Shown: one piece after another, positions 1 to 5,868 of the stretch
Layout: every line of letters begins with the position of its first letter
Numbering within the stretch: position 1 is the first letter of the stretch
Assembly (NCBI GenBank): GCA_016873405.1
Contig: VGXH01000040.1
Coordinates: forward strand, 1 to 9,541
Length of the DNA: 9,541 nt
From: a bacterium
GTDB taxonomy: Bacteria; Krumholzibacteriota; Krumholzibacteria; LZORAL124-64-63
Direction: 5' to 3'
The notes under the pieces: generated by a model
What the model saw: the letters and a program-made list of their open reading frames with translations, nothing else
Database searches by the model: none
Told to the model about the DNA's origin: nothing
Made by a program: the position numbers and the translations under genes

Positions 1-417
1 GGGGTAGTAGGCCGGCGTGCCCTCGATGGGCGAGACCACCGTCGGGTAATGGTCGCGCACCTGGATGCTGATGCCCAGGCCGCCGAACTCGCCCTCGGTC
101 GAGGTCATCAGGTCCTCGTAGTTGACCGGCGGCAGGAAGTTCGAGTGCTCGTCGAGGTCGGCGAGCATCCCCTCGACCGCGGCCTGCATGACCTCGTGGG
201 GGTTCAATTCGTCGACGTAGTTGTTGATGACCCGCTCGTAGACGTCGCCGAGGATCTTCAGGTTGTCGTAGAACTCCTGCCGACGTCGGGCAGGATCGTC
301 CTGGGCGCGGGCCGCCGTCGCGGCCATCAGGACCAGCGCGAGAACCAGCGCGGCCCGCCACCAGCCGCTTCGCAATCCGTTGCCGCGCTTGATGTTGCGA
401 TTCAGGTCGACGTTCAT
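1..417 (-). CDS. S41 family C-terminal processing peptidase, N-terminal part (runs off left edge)
   Basis: The first 139 residues of a CtpA/Prc-like serine protease, an exported enzyme that trims or degrades periplasmic proteins. Residues 1-20 are a basic n-region, about 21-35 a hydrophobic core (AALVLALVLMAATA), and ARA-Q around residue 39 is a good signal peptidase I site. The mature start has the family's helical region (YERVINNYVDELNPHEVMQA, about 60-80). The hallmark LDEHSNFLPP (about 88-97) and GEFGGLGI (about 110-117) lead into the PDZ domain, of which VVSPIEGTPA is the first substrate-groove stretch. The catalytic Ser/Lys domain lies outside the window. The ATG at 417 was chosen because AAGGAAG lies about a dozen bases upstream and the signal peptide begins there. 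It lies 53 bases after tmk on the same strand, so it is probably the distal gene of that operon. Family assignment is secure; the exact orthologue is not. Confidence 0.87.
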   Translation of the reverse strand, partial: MNVDLNRNIKRGNGLRSGWWRAALVLALVLMAATAARAQDDPARRRQEFYDNLKILGDVYERVINNYVDELNPHEVMQAAVEGMLADLDEHSNFLPPVNYEDLMTSTEGEFGGLGISIQVRDHYPTVVSPIEGTPAYYP

Positions 418-470
418 GTCCAGGTCCACTTCCTTGCCGGGGTCGCGCTGGTGGAGGCCTTCGGGCCGCA

Positions 471-1133
471 TTATAGGCCGCCGAGCAAGCGGTGTTCCAG
501 CGCTCGCAGGTGCTCGAGGGCCGCGGCCAGCATCCGCGGCGGCTCGAGCGCGGCGTCCACCACACGGAAGCGCCGCGGAGCCTGCGCCGCCAGCGCGAGG
601 TAGCCCGCGTGGACGCGCTGGTGGAACTCCAGGCGCTCGGCGTCGAGCCGGTCGGGGGCGCGGCCGCCGATGCGCGCCAGCCCCTGCTCGGGCGGCAGCA
701 GGCACAGCAGCGTCAGGTCGGGCGCAAGGCCCTCGAGCGCGACGGCGTTGAGCCGGTCGACCAGCTCCTGGCCCAGCCCGCGACCGTGGCCCTGGTAGGC
801 GACCGAGGCGTCCGCGAAGCGGTCGCACAGCACCACGCGGTCGGCGGCCAGGGCCGGGCGCACCACCTCGGCGACCAGCTGCGCGCGGCTGGCGACCATC
901 AGCAGCAGCTCGGTCCGGGCGGTCATGCCGACGCTGGCCGGATCCAGCAGCACCCGCCGGATGCGCTCGCCGACGGGCGTGCCTCCGGGCTCGCGCGCCA
1001 GCACGGGCTCGACGCCGACGGTGCGCAGCCGTTCGGCCAGCGCGTCGATCAGCGTCGACTTGCCGCTGCCCTCCGGCCCCTCGAAGGTGACCAGGAGGCC
1101 GCGGCCTGGGGTGTCGCGTCCGGGCGCGGTCAC
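471..1133 (-). CDS. tmk: Thymidylate kinase (dTMP kinase)
   Basis: Phosphorylates dTMP to dTDP with ATP in the cytosol, for dTTP synthesis. The 220-residue length is normal. Visible motifs: P-loop FEGPEGSGKST (17-27), the dTMP-binding REPGGTPVGERIR stretch (47-59), DRF (104-106) with SVAYQGHGRG (110-119), and a LID region GGRAPDRLDAE (156-166) followed by LEFHQRVHAGYLALA. The P-loop lacks the arginine of the eukaryotic type and the LID carries arginines, as in the E. coli type. The GTG start at 1133 was chosen because GTGA overlaps the TGA of the phosphatidyltransferase gene, and GGGAG sits six bases upstream. The same frame stays open to 1310, but that extension is out-of-frame sequence of the neighbouring gene. 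One oddity: the usual LD after strand 4 (E. coli TLYLDVTPE) is TLLCLLPPE here, so that Asp is absent. Confidence 0.95.
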   Translation of the reverse strand: MTAPGRDTPGRGLLVTFEGPEGSGKSTLIDALAERLRTVGVEPVLAREPGGTPVGERIRRVLLDPASVGMTARTELLLMVASRAQLVAEVVRPALAADRVVLCDRFADASVAYQGHGRGLGQELVDRLNAVALEGLAPDLTLLCLLPPEQGLARIGGRAPDRLDAERLEFHQRVHAGYLALAAQAPRRFRVVDAALEPPRMLAAALEHLRALEHRLLGGL

Positions 1134-1750
1134 GGCCGGCTCCCGCCGCGCGGCGCCGGGCCCGGCAGCTTCGCGGCGACGTGCGCCAGCCTTTGCGCCG
1201 TCGTGGCCAGCGTCGCCACCGCGAGGAAGCCGAGGATGGGAACCAGCGCCCAGCGGCCGACCAGCAGGCCCACCGTCAGCAGGACCACGCGCTCGGTGCG
1301 CTGCACCCAACCGACGTGGCAGGTTTCCCCGACGCCCTCGGCGCGCGCGCGGACGTAGCTGGTGGTCAGGCTGCCGACCACCGTCAACGTGATCAGCAGC
1401 AGGGCCACCCGGTCGGCGCCGTGTTCCCCGCCGGAGAAGTACCAGGTCAGGCCGGCGAAGAGGAACGCCTCGCCCAGGCGGTCGAAGCAGGAGTCCAGGA
1501 ACGCGCCACGCTTCGAGACCGTGCCCTGCCGGCGCGCCAGGTCGCCGTCCAGCATGTCGAACGCCGAGCCGAGCAGGAACACGAGAGCGCCCGCCAGCAA
1601 TCGGCCCTGGCCGATGATTTTGCCCGAGACGGCGGTGATGAGCAGCCCGGTGATCGACACCCCCAGCGGCGAGACGCCGGCCCTGTCCAGCGCCGCCACG
1701 ACCGGGGCCGCCGCGCCGCGGGCCGCCGCCTTGATCCCGCTCAGACTCAT
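1130..1750 (-). CDS. CDP-alcohol phosphatidyltransferase (phosphatidylinositol-phosphate or PgsA-like)
   Basis: An integral membrane enzyme of 206 residues that transfers a phosphatidyl group from CDP-diacylglycerol to an alcohol acceptor. The full family signature D-x2-D-G-x2-A-R-x8-G-x3-D-x3-D is intact: D65, D68, G69, A72, R73, G82, D86 and D90. About six hydrophobic segments (near 28-42, 50-66, 92-107, 115-133, 155-168, 170-188) fit the family fold. SYVRARAEG (131-139) resembles the phosphatidylinositol-phosphate/archaetidylinositol-phosphate synthase branch, so the acceptor may be inositol phosphate, but glycerol phosphate cannot be excluded. The ATG at 1750 has AGGAGG four bases upstream and forms an ATGA overlap with the end of rsmI. 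The gene is co-transcribed with rsmI upstream and tmk downstream. The family call is firm; the substrate is inference. Confidence 0.92.
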   Translation of the reverse strand: MSLSGIKAAARGAAAPVVAALDRAGVSPLGVSITGLLITAVSGKIIGQGRLLAGALVFLLGSAFDMLDGDLARRQGTVSKRGAFLDSCFDRLGEAFLFAGLTWYFSGGEHGADRVALLLITLTVVGSLTTSYVRARAEGVGETCHVGWVQRTERVVLLTVGLLVGRWALVPILGFLAVATLATTAQRLAHVAAKLPGPAPRGGSRP

Positions 1751-2502
1751 GGCTCCTCCTTCTGCCGGCGCTCGCCGGTGCCGCGGACGAGCAGGACCAG
1801 TTCCCCGCGCAGCCGCGGACCCGTCAGCAGTCGCAACAGGTCCTCGGCCGGACCCCGCAGCGTCTCCTCGTGCAGCTTGGTGATCTCGCGCGCGACCGCC
1901 AGCTCGCGCGCCGGGTCCAGCTCCTGCACGGCCTCGAGGGTCGAGCGGATGCGGTGGCACGACTCCAGCAGCACCGAGGTGCCGGCCTCGGCCAACGCCA
2001 GCTCCAACTGCCGGCGGCGCGCGCCGGATTTCCGCTGCACGAACCCGAGGAACCGGAAACGGTCGGTCGGAAAGCCCGACAGCACGAGCGCCGCCAGCAC
2101 GCTCGACGGCCCGGGCACGACGGTGTAGGGAAGCTCCTCGCGGCGCAGCGCCGCCACCAGCGCGTAGCCGGGATCCGAGATGCAGGGCATCCCGGCGTCG
2201 CTGACCACCGCGACGCGCCCGCCCTCGCGCAGGCGCGCGACGATGGCCGGCACGGCGCGCGCCGCGTTGTGGTCGTGGAAGCTGGCCAGCGGCACCGAGA
2301 CGTCGTAGCGGTCCAGCAGCCGGCGCGTGTGCCGGGTGTCCTCGGCGTAGACCACGTCGGCGGCCGCCAGCACCGACAGCGCCCGCAGGCCGATGTCGGC
2401 CAGGTTGCCGATGGGAGTGGCCACGAACTGGCAAACGCCGGCCGGAAGCTCGGCCTCCGGCACCGCGACGGTGCGCGGCGTGCCCGAGCGCGGTTGGGTC
2501 AC
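1747..2502 (-). CDS. rsmI: 16S rRNA (cytidine(1402)-2'-O)-methyltransferase
   Basis: Methylates the 2'-OH of C1402 in the 30S decoding centre using S-adenosylmethionine. It belongs to the tetrapyrrole-methylase fold. Signatures in order: ATPIGNL (28-34), AEDTRHTRRLL (53-63), SFHDHN (74-79), SDAGMPCISDPG (101-112), PGPSSVLAAL (130-139), a basic stretch RKSGARRRQL (157-166) and REITKLHEE (205-213). At 251 residues it is shorter than E. coli RsmI (about 286), ending just after the GELVLLVRG strand, so the C-terminal extension is missing. The start is GTG at 2502, which overlaps the nadE stop as GTGA; AGGA lies about seven bases upstream. The stop overlaps the phosphatidyltransferase ATG, implying translational coupling on both sides. 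Confidence 0.95.
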   Translation of the reverse strand: MTQPRSGTPRTVAVPEAELPAGVCQFVATPIGNLADIGLRALSVLAAADVVYAEDTRHTRRLLDRYDVSVPLASFHDHNAARAVPAIVARLREGGRVAVVSDAGMPCISDPGYALVAALRREELPYTVVPGPSSVLAALVLSGFPTDRFRFLGFVQRKSGARRRQLELALAEAGTSVLLESCHRIRSTLEAVQELDPARELAVAREITKLHEETLRGPAEDLLRLLTGPRLRGELVLLVRGTGERRQKEEP

Positions 2503-3347
2503 GTCGCCGTCCTGTCGCCGGCGGCGCCTGACGCCGCGTCCGGGTCCGCCCGTCCGGGCATCGCCGCCACCGGCGGCAACCGGCGCTTGAAGGCCATCGC
2601 CCGCACCCGCGCCGAGACGCGCGCCACCAGCGCGGGCGCGAAGCCCAGCGAGGCCAGCCGGCGCTCGCCCAGCCCCTCGTCGACCAGGTGGTGCAGCAGG
2701 CGGTCCACCTCGGCGTAGGTCACGCCCAGCTCGTCCTCGTCCGACTGGCCGGCCCAGAGGTCGGCGCTCGGCGCCTTCGTGCGCACGGCCGCGGGCAGGC
2801 CGTAGTCCGCCGCGAGCAGTCGCACCTCCGTCTTGTAGAGCTGGCCGAGCGGATTCAGGCCGCAGGCGTTGTCGCCGTACAGCGTGGTGTAGCCCAGCAG
2901 GCTCTCGGTGCGGTTGCCGGTGCCCAGCACCAGGGCGTCATGGGCCGCCGAGCGGTCGTAGAGCACGATCATGCGGCAACGCGCCATGACGTTGCCGCGC
3001 CGCACGCGCTCGGCGCCGGGAATGCCGGCCAGGAACGCGTCGGCCATGGGCGTGATGTCCAGAAGCTCGACCGTCAGGCCCAGGCTCGCCGCCACCGCCT
3101 GCGCGTCGGTCACCGAGGCGGCGGAGCTCGTCGCGTACGGCAGCAGGCAGCCCCGCACGCGCTCGGCCCCCAGCGCCTCGACGGCCAGGGCGGCCGCGAC
3201 GGCCGAGTCGATCCCGCCGGAAAGGCCGATGACCAGCCCGCTGCGCCCGGACGCCGCCAGTTCGGACCGCAGGAAGTCGAGGCAGCGGGCGCGGACCAGA
3301 CCCGGGGGCAGAACCCAGGGGGCGTCGGGCGCGGGCTGGACATCCAT
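2499..3347 (-). CDS. nadE: NAD+ synthetase, ammonia-dependent type
   Basis: Last step of NAD synthesis: ATP-dependent amidation of nicotinic acid adenine dinucleotide. The 282-residue protein has only the synthetase domain and no N-terminal nitrilase/glutaminase domain, so it should use ammonia or an external donor. The PP-loop SGGIDSA is at 43-49. GTGNRTESLLGYTTLYGD (142-159) followed by ACGLNPLGQLYKTEV (161-175), and PSADLWAGQSDEDELG (193-208), are the substrate-binding stretches. The ACGLNP and PSADL forms recall the Helicobacter pylori type more than the E. coli type. The ATG at 3347 was chosen over an in-frame upstream ATG at 3407 because GGAGA sits at 3355-3359 and the extra 20 residues are low-complexity Arg/Pro. 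It heads the tightly overlapped nadE-rsmI-phosphatidyltransferase-tmk block. Confidence 0.95.
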   Translation of the reverse strand: MDVQPAPDAPWVLPPGLVRARCLDFLRSELAASGRSGLVIGLSGGIDSAVAAALAVEALGAERVRGCLLPYATSSAASVTDAQAVAASLGLTVELLDITPMADAFLAGIPGAERVRRGNVMARCRMIVLYDRSAAHDALVLGTGNRTESLLGYTTLYGDNACGLNPLGQLYKTEVRLLAADYGLPAAVRTKAPSADLWAGQSDEDELGVTYAEVDRLLHHLVDEGLGERRLASLGFAPALVARVSARVRAMAFKRRLPPVAAMPGRADPDAASGAAGDRTAT

Positions 3348-3427
3348 GGCGTCGTCTCCGATCCGGGTCCGGGGTCCGGGCAGGTGCCGCGGCGGCCGCC
3401 GAAACATACACCCGCGACGAGGGAAGG

Positions 3428-3459
3428 AAAACCGCGGGCCGCCGGCGCTCCGGCCGCGG
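3428..3459 (-). terminator. Possible intrinsic terminator after threonine aldolase
   Basis: In the 133-base gap between the threonine aldolase stop (3481) and the nadE start (3347). Read on the minus strand, CCGCGG and CCG (3459-3451) pair with CGG and CCGCGG (3440-3432) around one bulged C and a loop of about nine bases, followed directly by TTTT (3431-3428) and a pyrimidine-rich stretch. The local GC content is so high that a chance hairpin is possible, and the U-run is short. If real, it separates the threonine aldolase transcript from the nadE operon. I see no convincing promoter for nadE in the rest of the gap. Confidence 0.4.
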
Positions 3460-3480
3460 ACCCGGCCCGCCGCCGCCCGC

Positions 3481-4518
3481 TCAGGCGCGCGGGAACGCGT
3501 TCAAGGCCTCCACCACCCGCGCGATGTCGGCGTCGCTGTTGAGCAGGTTCGGCACCAGACGGACGCACCCGGGGCCGAAACCCAGCGCGAGGATGCCGCG
3601 CGCCGCCAGGTGCGCAACCAGGCGCAGGTCGGCGCCCGGACCGGCGACGTCGACGATGACGATGTTGGTGTCCACCGGATGGCCCACCGACAGCGCCGGA
3701 TGGTCGAGCCCGCCGGCGATCGCCGCCGCCCGGGCGTGATCCTCGGCCAGGCGCTCCAGCTGGTGCTCCAGCGCGTACAGACACGCCGCCGCGAGCAGCC
3801 CCGACTGGCGCATGCCGCCGCCCCACATCTTGCGGAAGCGGTGGGCGCGGGCGATGACCTCGCGGTCGCCGACGAGCACCGAACCGACCGGGGCCCCGAG
3901 GCCCTTCGAGAAACAGACGCTCACCGTGTCGGCGGGGGCGGCGAGTTCGGCCAGCGCGAGGCCGCCGGCGACGTGCGCGTGCCACAGCCGCGCGCCGTCC
4001 AGGTGCACGCGCAGGCCGCGCGCGCGGGCGCCGGCGCCGACGGCGACCACCAGTTCCTGCGGGACCAGCCGGCCGCCGGCCCGGTTGTGGGTGTTCTCCA
4101 GGCAGACCAGGCTGGGCGGCGGGCAGTGAACGTTGGCGGGATTCAGCGCCGGTTCGACCAGCTCCCACGACAGCAGTCCGCCGGGCGCCGGCACGCAGGT
4201 CAACTGCACGCCGCTGAGGGCCGCCGGGGCGCCCGCCTCGTAGCGGTAGACGTGCGCGCCGTCCTCGACCACGACCTGGTCGCCCGGCGCGGTCTGGGCG
4301 CGGATCGCCAGCTGGTTGCCCATCGTGCCGCTCGGCACGAAGAGCCCCGCCTCCTTGCCCAGCCGCTCGGCGACGACCGCCTGCAACCGCTGCACGGTGG
4401 GATCGTCGCCCAGGACGTCATCGCCCAGTTCGGCGGCGGCCATGGCCCGCAACATGCCCGGGGTGGGCCGCGTGACGGTGTCGCTGCGCAGGTCGATCAG
4501 ATCTTCGTGGGCGTGCAC
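3481..4518 (-). CDS. ltaE: Low-specificity L-threonine aldolase-like PLP enzyme
   Basis: A fold-type I PLP enzyme expected to split L-threonine or allo-threonine into glycine and acetaldehyde. It has 345 residues against about 333 in E. coli. It has the N-terminal signature DLRSDTVTRPT (9-19), GDDVLGDDPTVQRLQ, AHVYRYEAGA (88-97, with the PLP-stacking His89), LENTHN (140-145, His144), HLDGARLW (172-179, Asp174 binding the PLP ring), the Schiff-base lysine in CFSKGLGAPVGS (Lys205) and RKMWGGGMRQSG (229-240). Arg320, the expected carboxylate-binding arginine, is kept, but the following TH of the E. coli RLVTH motif is PN here (RLVPN), so substrate preference may differ. The GTG start at 4518 has GGAGG four bases upstream. 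It follows the HU gene by 133 bases containing a long hairpin. The gene symbol rests on family similarity. Confidence 0.9.
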   Translation of the reverse strand: MHAHEDLIDLRSDTVTRPTPGMLRAMAAAELGDDVLGDDPTVQRLQAVVAERLGKEAGLFVPSGTMGNQLAIRAQTAPGDQVVVEDGAHVYRYEAGAPAALSGVQLTCVPAPGGLLSWELVEPALNPANVHCPPPSLVCLENTHNRAGGRLVPQELVVAVGAGARARGLRVHLDGARLWHAHVAGGLALAELAAPADTVSVCFSKGLGAPVGSVLVGDREVIARAHRFRKMWGGGMRQSGLLAAACLYALEHQLERLAEDHARAAAIAGGLDHPALSVGHPVDTNIVIVDVAGPGADLRLVAHLAARGILALGFGPGCVRLVPNLLNSDADIARVVEALNAFPRA

Positions 4519-4562
4519 GTGCCCTCCGGGGTTCGGGCGGCATGCCCACGGGCGCCGTGCGT

Positions 4563-4607
4563 CGAACCGGTTCCCAGCCCCCTGATCGGAGGCGGAAAAC
4601 CGGTTCG
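4563..4607. repeat. 45-base hairpin built from two AACCGGTT palindromes
   Basis: Between the HU stop and the threonine aldolase start. CGAACCGGTT (4563-4572) is perfectly complementary to AACCGGTTCG (4598-4607). Inside, GCCCCC (4577-4582) pairs with GGAGGC (4588-4593), with one G-U-type position, around TGATC. Because AACCGGTT is itself a palindrome, the same element is also a pair of direct repeats whose start points (4565 and 4598) are 33 bp apart. No T-run follows on either strand, so it is not a classic intrinsic terminator. It may be a transcript-end or stability hairpin for HU, or a double operator upstream of threonine aldolase. Confidence 0.65.
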
Positions 4608-4651
4608 TCCGCAGGCAGCGGCGGCGCGGCGGACCAGGGCCGCGGGCGGCG

Positions 4652-4930
4652 TCAATCGCCGGCGACCTTGTCCTTCAGCATCTTGGAGACCTTGAAGACC
4701 GGCACCTTGCGCGAGGGCACCGGGACAGAGTCGCCGGTGCGCGGGTTGCGCGCCATGCGCTCCTTGCGCTCCTTGACCTTGAACGTGCCGAATCCCCTGA
4801 TTTCCAGGTGCTTCCCGTCGACCAGCAGGTCGCCGATCTTGTCCAGGAACAGGTCGACGGTCTCGGCGACCTCTTTCTTGGTCAGGCCGGTCCTCTGGGC
4901 GATGTCCTCAACGATATCGGCCTTCGTCAT
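4652..4930 (-). CDS. HU/IHF family DNA-binding protein
   Basis: A small nucleoid-associated protein (92 residues, typical length) that binds and bends DNA as a dimer. MTKADIVEDIAQRTGLTKKE is the usual N-terminal helical pair. GFGTFKVKERKERMA (46-60) and the family signature RNPRTGDSVPVPSRKVPVFK (61-80) form the beta-arm, with intercalating Pro63. It ends KVSKMLKDKVAGD. The sequence does not clearly separate HU from IHF subunits. The ATG at 4930 was chosen because AGGAGG lies about eight bases upstream and the conserved domain starts there; an open extension to 5041 is non-coding leader. It is the first gene of the minus-strand run, with its own promoter-like region at 5023-5051. Confidence 0.95.
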   Translation of the reverse strand: MTKADIVEDIAQRTGLTKKEVAETVDLFLDKIGDLLVDGKHLEIRGFGTFKVKERKERMARNPRTGDSVPVPSRKVPVFKVSKMLKDKVAGD

Positions 4931-5022
4931 GGCGCTCCTCCTGGTTTCCAAGACCCGCAAGCACCCCGGCAACCGCCCGGGCGCCTGCGTCCGCCGCCGT
5001 TGTCCCGCGCGAGCATGGCTGC

Positions 5023-5051
5023 AGTTTTCGGCATAAGCCAATACTTGTCAA
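5023..5051 (-). promoter_or_regulatory. Sigma-70-like promoter for the HU gene
   Basis: On the minus strand a perfect TTGACA (5051-5046) is followed after 17 bases by AAAACT (5028-5023). The -35 box is a consensus match; the -10 box is poor. This is a locally A/T-richer patch in otherwise very GC-rich DNA. Transcription from it would give an HU leader of about 85 bases. Confidence 0.45.
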
Positions 5052-5125
5052 GGGCTTTAATGACGACCGCGACGACCGGCCCGCAACCGGACGCCCGGCG
5101 CCCCCCGCCGCCCCCGCCTCCGAGA

Positions 5126-5142
5126 GCGGGCAAAGTGCCCGC
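5126..5142. promoter_or_regulatory. 17-base palindrome, candidate operator
   Basis: GCGGGCA (5126-5132) and TGCCCGC (5136-5142) are perfect inverted repeats around AAG. It lies about 75 bp upstream of the HU -35 box and about 280 bp upstream of the lipoprotein start. A regulator site is possible; so is a chance repeat in GC-rich DNA. Confidence 0.3.
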
Positions 5143-5313
5143 CCGGCGCCGCCCGGTCCTCGCAATCCACACGCCCGCCGAAGGTCCCGGGGTGCCGTAT
5201 CGTATCCCAAGACATCCGTTTCGGCCAACTAATTCCTAAATAAATAGGCGATTACGTCGATAAGACTCACGATTACTCAAAAGGGCATCTGCCTTGCACG
5301 GACCGCTCAACAG

Positions 5314-5373
5314 CACGGCCGGCGGGGCAGGACCTGAACAACGTGCCACTGCAACCGATCCCCGCCGTCCGTG
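5314..5373 (+). promoter_or_regulatory. Structured leader of the Fn3-like lipoprotein mRNA
   Basis: CACGGCCGGCGGGG (5314-5327) can pair with CCCCGCCGTCCGTG (5360-5373) in 13 of 14 positions around a 32-base loop. The right arm also has two rival partners: GCACGGAC (5296-5303) pairs with GTCCGTGC (5367-5374), and CGGCGGG (5388-5394) pairs with CCCGCCG (5361-5367). The last helix ends 17 bases before the Shine-Dalgarno (about 5412-5417). The competing helices look like an attenuator or a translation-control leader, but no known riboswitch class is recognised. Confidence 0.4.
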
Positions 5374-5424
5374 CCCAGCGACAACATCGGCGGGCGCATT
5401 AGGCGAACTGAAGGAGGGCCACTC

Positions 5425-5835
5425 ATGGCTAACAAGAAGATGATCGCGCTGACCCTGATCCTCGGGCTGATGGCCGTTGCCACCGGCTGCAGCGACAACA
5501 AGAACCCCATCACCGTCGCTCCGGACACGGCTCCGCCGAGCCCCCCGAGCGAACTCGCCGTCGCCCTCGATGGCGGCGTGGCTGTCGTCAGCTGGGCCCC
5601 CAACACCGTCGACGGCGACCTGGCCGGCTACGTCGTGACCCGCGAGAGCCACGGCGAGGTCGATGTTCTGGTCGGCACGCCGACGCTGATGACGTCCTAC
5701 CAGGACGACGCGCCGGTGCCGGGTTCGAGCTACTACTTCGTGTACGCGGTCGACACCTCGGGCAACGAGAGCGCGGTCATGCGGACCCTCCTGAGGCTGA
5801 CCGGGACGCGCGGCGACGACATGAGCGCCCAGTAG
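5425..5835 (+). CDS. Small lipoprotein with one fibronectin type III-like domain
   Basis: A 136-residue predicted lipoprotein of unknown function. MANKKMIALTLILGLMAVATG is a typical lipoprotein signal, with ATGC as lipobox and Cys22 as the lipidated residue; SDNKN after it contains an Asp at +3. A short Pro/Thr-rich linker (about 29-41) leads to a single beta-sandwich domain (about 42-120). It has the fibronectin III pattern: PPSELAVAL, VAVVSWAPN, DLAGYVVTR, SYYFVYAVDTSGNES. The C-terminal tail is short and polar. The ATG at 5425 has GGAGG eight bases upstream; the frame is open from 5371, but that part is leader. It is a single gene, transcribed away from HU and ended by the hairpin at 5869-5898. 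Such domains often bind proteins or glycans at the cell surface, but no partner is visible here. Confidence 0.85.
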   Translation: MANKKMIALTLILGLMAVATGCSDNKNPITVAPDTAPPSPPSELAVALDGGVAVVSWAPNTVDGDLAGYVVTRESHGEVDVLVGTPTLMTSYQDDAPVPGSSYYFVYAVDTSGNESAVMRTLLRLTGTRGDDMSAQ

Positions 5836-5868
5836 ACATCCTGCCGGGACTGGTCCTCCTGGCGCCAT

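Larger units (their letters stand above)
4931..5424. other. Divergent intergenic region between HU and the Fn3-like lipoprotein
   Basis: No gene is supported here on either strand: open frames show no recognisable protein and lack ribosome binding sites. From left to right it holds the HU leader (4931 to about 5016), a TTGACA box for HU (5046-5051), and a GC-rich block with a C-rich tract (5101-5121). That block is flanked by two copies of GCCCGGCGCC (5093-5102 and 5141-5150) and includes a 17-base palindrome (5126-5142). Then come an A/T-rich patch (about 5229-5282) containing CGATTAC twice (5249 and 5270), and a structured leader (5296-5394) before the lipoprotein ribosome binding site. The A/T-rich patch is the likeliest place for the plus-strand promoter, but I cannot fix its boxes. 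Confidence 0.7.

Noticed and set aside
492..2718. Several long plus-strand open frames opposite tmk, the phosphatidyltransferase and rsmI
   Set aside because: All mirror real minus-strand genes and contain no domain; no ribosome binding sites support them.
4607..4634. GTCCGC/GCGGAC hairpin just after the HU stop as an HU terminator
   Set aside because: Only six base pairs with a 16-base loop in GC-rich DNA; the adjacent 45-base hairpin is far stronger.
2971..4695. A 574-codon open frame on the plus strand opposite nadE and threonine aldolase
   Set aside because: Antisense to two genes with full family motifs, with biased composition and no recognisable domain.
4931..5041. N-terminal extension of the HU gene to an ATG at 5041
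   Set aside because: The HU fold starts at the internal ATG with AGGAGG just before it, and the extension overlaps the likely transcription start.
5100..5121. G-quadruplex on the minus strand
   Set aside because: Only two G-runs of three or more (6 and 5) are present; four are needed for a standard three-tetrad quadruplex.
5236..5868. A 210-codon minus-strand frame opposite the Fn3-like lipoprotein
   Set aside because: The plus-strand gene has a lipobox, Shine-Dalgarno and Fn3 pattern; the minus-strand frame has none of these.
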